DNA from: Planctomycetaceae bacterium
GTDB taxonomy: Bacteria > Planctomycetota > Phycisphaerae > Phycisphaerales > SM1A02
Assembly: GCA_027490145.1 (NCBI GenBank)
Contig: JAIXYQ010000009.1
Location: 1-64,000 of the forward strand
DNA length: 64,000 bases
Direction of reading: 5' to 3'
Position numbers and translations under genes: made by a program. Under the pieces are notes generated by a model that did not search any database, had not been told where the DNA came from, and was given only the letters and a program-made list of their open reading frames with translations. How positions within the stretch are numbered: the stretch's first letter is position 1; every line of letters starts with the position of its first letter. This document shows positions 59,175-64,000 of the stretch, piece by piece.

Positions 59175-60151
59175 CGGCCGTCGGCCCACGTCCTGCGGCA
59201 TGGCTGGTGATCGTGGCGACGGCCACGATCGCGGTCATCCTGCGGCTCGTGTTGGGCGCGCGCGGTTGGTCGTGGCCAACGTTGGAGATCGCCGACCTCC
59301 GCGTGGGCGCGATCGTCAGCGCCACCGTGGCGGGTGCAAGCCTTGGTCTGTCAGGAGTGCTCCTGCAGGCGCTGCTGCGCAATCCACTGGCTTCGCCCTT
59401 CGTGCTCGGGCTGTCGTCGGGGGCTGGCCTCTCGGTGTCGATCGCCGCCCTTGTGGCGAGCTCGGGCGCCGCCTGGGTCATCGCCGATGGAGGCATGGTG
59501 GCCGCGAGCGTCGGCTCGGCGGTGGCGCTCGTCGTGGTCGTGGCGGCGGGCCGTCGACATGGAGCGATCGAACCGGTCACGCTGCTCCTGGCGGGCGTGG
59601 TGGTGGCCAGCGTGGCCGGTGCACTGACCGTCCTCGTCCAGTACCTGATGCCGCCCTCGTCCCGCGGCGACCTCATGGCGTGGTCGATGGGCCGCATCCC
59701 GGAACTGCCCGAGCGCGTGCCCCTGGTGGTGGGTGGGGTGCTGCTCGTCTCGATCGGCTGTTGGTCGTTCCTCCGCGCGCGATGGCTCGATGCGGCCTGC
59801 ACGGCCGATGACGAGGCGTCGAGCCTGGGGGTGGATCTTCCTGCGTTGCGCTGGCGGCTCGTGGTGCTGAGCGGCGCGTTGGCAGGATCGAGCGTGGTGC
59901 TCTGCGGCCCCATCGCGTTCGTTGGCTTCGTGGCACCGCACGTGGCACGCCTCATGCTCGGGGCTGGGCATCGTGGCCTGGTGGTGGCGTCGCCCATCCT
60001 TGGGGCTGCACTCCTGATCGCCGCCGATGCGCTGCGACTGGCCGTGCCGCTGCCGGGTGCGGGCAAGTTGCCGGTGGCGGTGGTCACGGCCATCCTGGGT
60101 GGGCCCATCTTCCTGTGGGTCCTGCGCAGGCAGGGAGGTCGTGGATCATGA
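59171..60151 (+). CDS. FecCD/BtuC-family ABC permease
   Basis: A 326-residue inner-membrane permease with about ten helices. The family blocks GVLLQALLRNPLASPFVLGL (near 56-75) and GPIAFVGFVAPHVARLMLG (near 245-263) identify the cobalamin/heme/siderophore class. It forms a BtuCD-like complex with the ATPase encoded next (overlap 4 nt) and the binding protein encoded just before (overlap 4 nt). Confidence 0.92.
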   Translation: MTAVGPRPAAWLVIVATATIAVILRLVLGARGWSWPTLEIADLRVGAIVSATVAGASLGLSGVLLQALLRNPLASPFVLGLSSGAGLSVSIAALVASSGAAWVIADGGMVAASVGSAVALVVVVAAGRRHGAIEPVTLLLAGVVVASVAGALTVLVQYLMPPSSRGDLMAWSMGRIPELPERVPLVVGGVLLVSIGCWSFLRARWLDAACTADDEASSLGVDLPALRWRLVVLSGALAGSSVVLCGPIAFVGFVAPHVARLMLGAGHRGLVVASPILGAALLIAADALRLAVPLPGAGKLPVAVVTAILGGPIFLWVLRRQGGRGS

Positions 60152-60912
60152 GCCTCGTCATCGACTCCATGTGCGTCTGGCATGGTGCCCGTGCAGCGGT
60201 GCAGGGCGTGAGCGTCAGCGCCCGCGCTGGGCGCATCGTGGCGGTGATCGGCCGAAACGGCAGTGGAAAGAGCTCCCTGGTGCGCGCCATCGCCGGCGTG
60301 CATCCGGGCCGTCGCACCGGTTCGACGTCGTGGCGTGGGCGCGATCTGTCTGCCGCCTCCGCGCTCGATCGGGCGCGTGGCGTGGCCTACGTCGCGCAGC
60401 GACCGCTCGTCGCGGCGGATTTCACGGCGCGCGAGGTGATCGCCCTCGCCGGCGCCGTGGTGCCCCGCACGACCGAGCATGTCGAGCGTGCCATCGACGC
60501 ATTGGGCGTGCGTGACCTCGCGGACCGGCCGTTCGCGGCCTTGTCGGGCGGTGAGCAACAGCGCGTGGTCCTCGCGCGGGCCTTCGCCCAGCATGACCTG
60601 GGCGGATTGCTCGTGCTCGACGAGCCCTTCAACGCCATGGATCTTGCCGAGCAGCATCGCGTGGCGGGTGCCGTGCAGTGCCTGGCGAGTGCAGGGAGCC
60701 TGGTGCTCGTCGTGCTGCACGACCTCGCGCTCGCCGACGCCTTGGCGCATGAGGTCTGGTGGATGGACGCGGGGCGGCTGCGCGCGAGCGGACCGCGCGA
60801 GTCCGTGCTCGACGCGGCGGCGCTGGGACAGGGCTTCGGTGTGCGCTTCGAGCGAGTCGGCGGCAGCCTTCGGCCCGTCATCGCGCCTCGCTGCGAGCCT
60901 TTACCCGGCTAG
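60148..60912 (+). CDS. ABC transporter ATP-binding protein (BtuD/HmuV-like)
   Basis: A 254-residue ATPase with Walker A GRNGSGKS (35-42), signature LSGGEQQR (132-139), and Walker B LLVLDEPFNAMDL. An H-loop (VVLHDL) follows. Its short length and motif order fit the HmuV/BtuD group. The ATG at 60148 overlaps the permease stop by 4 nt, preferred over an in-frame ATG at 60115. Confidence 0.92.
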   Translation: MSLVIDSMCVWHGARAAVQGVSVSARAGRIVAVIGRNGSGKSSLVRAIAGVHPGRRTGSTSWRGRDLSAASALDRARGVAYVAQRPLVAADFTAREVIALAGAVVPRTTEHVERAIDALGVRDLADRPFAALSGGEQQRVVLARAFAQHDLGGLLVLDEPFNAMDLAEQHRVAGAVQCLASAGSLVLVVLHDLALADALAHEVWWMDAGRLRASGPRESVLDAAALGQGFGVRFERVGGSLRPVIAPRCEPLPG

Positions 60913-60915
60913 GAT
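60910..60915 (+). promoter_or_regulatory. -10 element of gene 60924
   Basis: TAGGAT overlaps the end of the ATPase gene and ends 8 nt before the GTG at 60924. Confidence 0.4.
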
Positions 60916-60923
60916 CCCGGGCC

Positions 60924-61769
60924 GTGACGCAGTCGATCATCATCTTCATCCTGATCGCCGTGTTCCAGGCGGTGGCGGGGTACTACGCCAAGAAGGCCAA
61001 GGAGAAGCAAGCCGCCGCCGAGGCCGCCGGCCGTGGTGAGGATTCGGGCGTGGGCGCCGCGCCATCGCTCGATGGCACGCGGCCCGTGCAGGTCAACAGT
61101 GTGCGCCCCATGAATGCCGAGCAGGCGATCGCCGTGGCGCGGCTCATCGAGCAGCGCAACGTGGTCGAGGCCGTGATGGCGCTGCGAGCGATCTGCAACA
61201 TCGGATTGGCCGAGGCGCGCGACGTGGTGCAGCAGTTCCCGGTGCGAGGGTTCCCGGCAGAGCTGGTCCCGACGGCAGCAGCTGCAGCCAACGAGGCCCG
61301 ACGGCAGGCCGATGCGCGCTTGAGCGCAGCAGCGCCTCCGCCGGTCATCGATCGCGATGATCCGGAAGCCGCGTCGCAAGAGGGCGACGATGAGGAGAGC
61401 AACGACGCGAAGCACTCGCTCGCCAGTGTGCGCGCGGCGATCGAGCAGGTTCGGGTCGAGGCGAAGACGGTCTTCGACCAGGCGTTGCATGCGGCCGGCC
61501 TGCAACGTGCTCCAGAACCCGAACGCACTCCGGCGCCCGCGGCATCAGCGGGCGTCGCTGCAGCCGCGCAGGCTCACAGGGTTGAACCCGCGGCAACCTT
61601 CCCCGGGCCTGCGCCGGCGGCACCCGTCGCGGTGGCTCCGAGTCGTCGCCAGCGTGGCGCGACGGCGAACGCCGTGGTTGGCCTGCTCCGGACCAAGGAG
61701 GGTGCTCGCCAGGCGCTCTTGGTGTCCGAGATTCTCGGCCCGCCACGTGCCGTCAAGCCACTGCGGTAG
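60924..61769 (+). CDS. Membrane-anchored protein with ribosomal L7/L12 C-terminal-like domain
   Basis: A 281-residue protein with an N-terminal helix (VTQSIIIFILIAVFQAVAGY, about 2-19). A domain near 60-110 (NAEQAIAVARLIEQRNVVEA, ICNIGLAEARDVVQQFP) resembles the L7/L12 C-terminal fold, including the Gly-Leu-x-Glu-Ala motif. The rest is Ala/Pro-rich and disordered, ending in a short helix. It is not a ribosomal protein. The GTG start at 60924 follows a TAGGAT element by 8 nt. The 101-nt gap to accB holds that gene's promoter only. Confidence 0.65.
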   Translation: MTQSIIIFILIAVFQAVAGYYAKKAKEKQAAAEAAGRGEDSGVGAAPSLDGTRPVQVNSVRPMNAEQAIAVARLIEQRNVVEAVMALRAICNIGLAEARDVVQQFPVRGFPAELVPTAAAAANEARRQADARLSAAAPPPVIDRDDPEAASQEGDDEESNDAKHSLASVRAAIEQVRVEAKTVFDQALHAAGLQRAPEPERTPAPAASAGVAAAAQAHRVEPAATFPGPAPAAPVAVAPSRRQRGATANAVVGLLRTKEGARQALLVSEILGPPRAVKPLR

Positions 61770-61853
61770 GAGCAGTCCGCCCTCCGAGCCGGTTCGAGGC
61801 CAGGGAAGGGGCGTGGTCTGCGGGGATTTGCCGCCGGATCAGCCCAAGATCGC

Positions 61854-61859
61854 TACACT
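61854..61859 (+). promoter_or_regulatory. -10 element of accB
   Basis: TACACT ends 11 nt before the accB ATG at 61871; a TTGCCG -35 candidate lies 19 nt upstream. No Shine-Dalgarno is present. Confidence 0.45.
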
Positions 61860-61870
61860 TCCGCCCCAAC

Positions 61871-62350
61871 ATGATCGACATCCGCAAACTCGAGTCGTTG
61901 GTCCGCCTGATGGTCGAGAACGACCTGACCGAACTGGACCTCAAGGATGGTGAAGAGACCGTGACGGTCAAGCGCGGAGGCAAGCCCGTCGTGGTCGCTG
62001 CGGCGCCCGTGGCTGCGGCTCCCGCTCCGGCACCCGCTCCGGTGGCCGCGCCTGCGGCAGCTCCTGTGGCGGCGCCTGCGTCTGCACCGGCAGCTGACGA
62101 TGATGCCGGCTGCATCGCGGTCGAGAGCCCGATGGTGGGCACGTTCTACGCCACGCCCGGTCCCGACAAGCCGCCCTTCGCGCAGGTCGGCACGCAGGTC
62201 GGTCCTGAATCGATCGTCTGCCTCGTCGAGGCCATGAAGATCTTCAACGAAATCAAGGCGGAGAAGTCCGGCACCATCCACAAGATCCTGGTCAAGAGCG
62301 GCCAGCCGGTCGAGTTCGGCCAGAAGCTGTTCCTGATCAAGCCGTCCTGA
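61871..62350 (+). CDS. accB: Acetyl-CoA carboxylase biotin carboxyl carrier protein
   Basis: A 159-residue carrier that holds biotin for acetyl-CoA carboxylase in fatty acid synthesis. The N-terminal segment (DIRKLESLVRLMVENDLTEL) and an Ala/Pro linker (about 43-75) precede a biotinyl domain with the biotin site EAMKI (Lys123). SPMVGTFY marks the domain start. accC follows after 19 nt, so both form one unit. Confidence 0.95.
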   Translation: MIDIRKLESLVRLMVENDLTELDLKDGEETVTVKRGGKPVVVAAAPVAAAPAPAPAPVAAPAAAPVAAPASAPAADDDAGCIAVESPMVGTFYATPGPDKPPFAQVGTQVGPESIVCLVEAMKIFNEIKAEKSGTIHKILVKSGQPVEFGQKLFLIKPS

Positions 62351-62358
62351 ACGGACGG
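62342..62358 (+). other. Hairpin at the accB stop codon
   Basis: CCGTCC-TGAAC-GGACGG is a perfect 6-bp stem whose loop contains the accB stop codon. It lies 11 nt before the accC ATG and may modulate translation of accC. No T-tract follows, so it is not a typical terminator. Confidence 0.35.
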
Positions 62359-62369
62359 AACCACCCACC

Positions 62370-63716
62370 ATGTTCAAACGAATCCTCATCGCCAACCGCG
62401 GCGAGATCGCGCTGCGGATCATCCGCGCCTGCCGTGAGCTCGGGGTCGAGACCGTCTGCGTGCACAGCCAGGCCGATGCCGGCGGCACCTGGCTCGAACA
62501 GGCGGATCGCACCGTCTGCATCGGGCCCGGTCCGTCCAAGGACAGCTACCTGCGCATCGACCGCATCATCGCGGCGGCTGAACTGACGCATGCCGATGCG
62601 ATCCATCCGGGCTACGGCTTCCTGAGCGAGAACAGCCACTTCGCCGAGGTCGTGCGCGATTCCGGGTTCACCTTCATCGGGCCGAGCCCGGAAGCCATGA
62701 ACCTGTTGGGTGACAAGGTCAACTGCAAGAGGATGGCCAAGCAGAGCGGCACGCCGATCTTCCCCGGCACCGACGGCGGCATCGAGGATCTCGAGGAGGC
62801 CGTCAAGGTCGCTGCGGAGATCGGCTACCCGGTCATCGTGAAGGCCGCCGGTGGCGGCGGCGGCCGCGGCATGCGCATCGCCCGTGACGAGGCCGAGCTC
62901 CGTGCGGGCGTGGACAGCGCTCGGCAGGAAGCGGCAGCGGCCTTCGGCAACCCGATGGTGTATGTCGAGAAGTACCTCGAGCAGGCCCGCCACTTCGAGG
63001 TGCAGACGATCGGCGACAACCATGGCAACTCGATCCATCTGTACGAGCGCGACTGCAGCAGCCAGCGCCGCCATCAGAAGCTGATCGAGGAGGCGCCGGC
63101 GCCCGGCGTCGATCCGGCCAAGCGCGACCGCGTCTGCGAAAGTGCGGCCGCGCTGATCCGCAACGCAAAGTACTGCGGCGCCGCGACGGTCGAGTTCCTG
63201 ATGGACAAGGACCAGAACTTCTACATGCTCGAGGTGAACACCCGCGTGCAGGTGGAGCACCCGATCAGCGAGGCCATCACCGGTGTCGACATCGTCCAGA
63301 CCGGCATCCGCGTGGCTGCGGGCGAGAAGCTGCCCTACACGCAGAAGGACATCCGCATCAACGGACACGCGATCGAGTTCCGGATCAACGCCGAGGACCC
63401 CGACCGCAACTTCATGCCGCAGGCGGGGCTGGTCGAGACCTGGGCCCCTCCGGGCGGTCCCGGCATCCGGATGGACAGCCATGTGCGCGGTGGCTATCGC
63501 GTGCCACCCAACTACGACAGCATGGTCGGCAAGCTCATCGTGCATGCGCCGGACCGGGCGACCTGCATCCAGCGTTCGCTCGGTGCGCTCAGGGAGTTCA
63601 AGGTCGGTCCGATCAAGACGACCATCCCGCTGCACATGCGGCTCTTGCACGAACCGCAGTTCGTGAACGCGACCCACGACATCAAGTACGTCGAGCGGCT
63701 GCTCGCCGTGAAGTGA
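62370..63716 (+). CDS. accC: Acetyl-CoA carboxylase biotin carboxylase subunit
   Basis: A 448-residue ATP-grasp enzyme that carboxylates the biotin of AccB. The N-terminal domain starts FKRILIANRGEIALRIIRA, the Gly-rich loop is GGGGGRGMRIA (161-171), and the signature RDCSSQRRHQKLIEEAP spans 227-243. EVNTRVQVEHPISE is the catalytic strand block. Length fits the family (about 450). The gap to the next gene (100 nt) contains only that gene's promoter. Confidence 0.96.
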   Translation: MFKRILIANRGEIALRIIRACRELGVETVCVHSQADAGGTWLEQADRTVCIGPGPSKDSYLRIDRIIAAAELTHADAIHPGYGFLSENSHFAEVVRDSGFTFIGPSPEAMNLLGDKVNCKRMAKQSGTPIFPGTDGGIEDLEEAVKVAAEIGYPVIVKAAGGGGGRGMRIARDEAELRAGVDSARQEAAAAFGNPMVYVEKYLEQARHFEVQTIGDNHGNSIHLYERDCSSQRRHQKLIEEAPAPGVDPAKRDRVCESAAALIRNAKYCGAATVEFLMDKDQNFYMLEVNTRVQVEHPISEAITGVDIVQTGIRVAAGEKLPYTQKDIRINGHAIEFRINAEDPDRNFMPQAGLVETWAPPGGPGIRMDSHVRGGYRVPPNYDSMVGKLIVHAPDRATCIQRSLGALREFKVGPIKTTIPLHMRLLHEPQFVNATHDIKYVERLLAVK

Positions 63717-63803
63717 TCGGTCGGGCCATCCCTGCCGCGTACGGCATCGAACCCGGCGGCACGTTGGGCCGTCGTTGGATTCCGTTGGATGCCGGCCTCG
63801 TGC

Positions 63804-63809
63804 TAGCCT
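63804..63809 (+). promoter_or_regulatory. -10 element of aminotransferase gene
   Basis: TAGCCT ends 7 nt before the ATG at 63817. No Shine-Dalgarno is present. Confidence 0.45.
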
Positions 63810-63816
63810 GCCGAGG

Positions 63817-64000
63817 ATGGAGTTTGACCTGCAGGCACTGCTCGCCCGGGAACGGGGCCAGGGCACCAGCCAGTTCGCCGAACACGTGAACCCCCGGTTC
63901 GCGACCGTCCTGCGCACGATCGGCTTCGACCGGGAGTACGTGCGGGCCGAGGGTGCCCACCTCTGGGATGCCAAGGGCAATCGGTACCTTGACTTCCTCG
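63817..64000 (+). CDS. Class III aminotransferase, N-terminal fragment
   Basis: The first 61 codons of a PLP-dependent class III aminotransferase; the gene runs off the right edge. The visible part has the family entry motif AEGAHLWDAKGNRYLDFL, in which a Trp-Asp-x-x-Gly-x-x-Tyr-x-Asp pattern precedes the PLP fold. Acetylornithine, 4-aminobutyrate and other omega-amino acid aminotransferases share this start, so the substrate cannot be told. Confidence 0.8.
   Translation, partial: MEFDLQALLARERGQGTSQFAEHVNPRFATVLRTIGFDREYVRAEGAHLWDAKGNRYLDFL

Overview
The window is GC-rich, gene-dense bacterial DNA that looks like a planctomycete, probably of the Phycisphaerae lineage. The evidence is a secreted protein with Asp-Cys-Asn-x-Asn-Gly calcium repeats plus cohesin-like, HYR and dockerin parts, an FG-GAP secreted protein, a two-VWA MoxR/Bat cluster, a short PheT without the tRNA-binding domain, a TPR-YggX fusion, and very frequent 1-4 nt stop/start overlaps. 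No rRNA, tRNA, CRISPR array, insertion sequence or prophage gene was seen. I support 57 protein genes, two of them cut by the window ends.

Layout. 1-6658: secreted protein (partial), GAF-PP2C phosphatase and FG-GAP protein on the minus strand, then a trypsin-like protease and a secreted protein on the plus strand. 6712-10261 (minus): pheT, a cyclodeaminase-like gene and an alpha/beta hydrolase, overlapping. 10328-18013 (plus): two lipoproteins, an ECF-like sigma factor, an HscA-type Hsp70 coupled to ispD, malic enzyme and an OprB-type porin. 18103-21712 (minus): feoB/feoA, a BFD-like ferredoxin and neighbours, with a Fur-box-like palindrome before feoA. 21747-34073 (plus): seven genes joined by 1-4 nt overlaps, combining a DUF4175-like protein, a solute-binding protein, an ABC permease fused in frame to an NHL-propeller lipoprotein, two VWA proteins, MoxR and DUF58. 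34113-40494: TPR-YggX, pyrD, metallopeptidase, zinc-ribbon coiled coil, cdsA, sugar isomerase-like protein and MFS transporter. 40533-46295 (plus): MCE/Mla lipid-transport genes running into a conserved unknown gene and fumarylacetoacetase. 46329-50300: DUF192, homogentisate dioxygenase, pseudouridine synthase and 4-hydroxyphenylpyruvate dioxygenase, so most of the tyrosine catabolic pathway is here. 50807-53215: the large lectin/cohesin/dockerin protein, followed by the one clear intrinsic terminator. 53324-64000: apt, a GroES-like protein, aroA, an ABC exporter, a coiled-coil membrane protein, a BtuFCD/HmuTUV-type importer, an L12-C-terminal-like protein, accB, accC and the start of a class III aminotransferase.

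The most striking regulatory pattern is that at least 19 transcription units carry a TA-N3-T hexamer ending only 6-11 nt before the start codon, with no Shine-Dalgarno sequence. This implies widespread leaderless mRNAs. The genes with good Shine-Dalgarno sequences (sigma factor, DUF4175-like, fahA, lectin protein) are the exceptions. The most unusual protein-level find is the permease/NHL fusion inside the seven-gene overlapping operon, where a complete lipoprotein signal peptide lies in frame within the longer reading frame.
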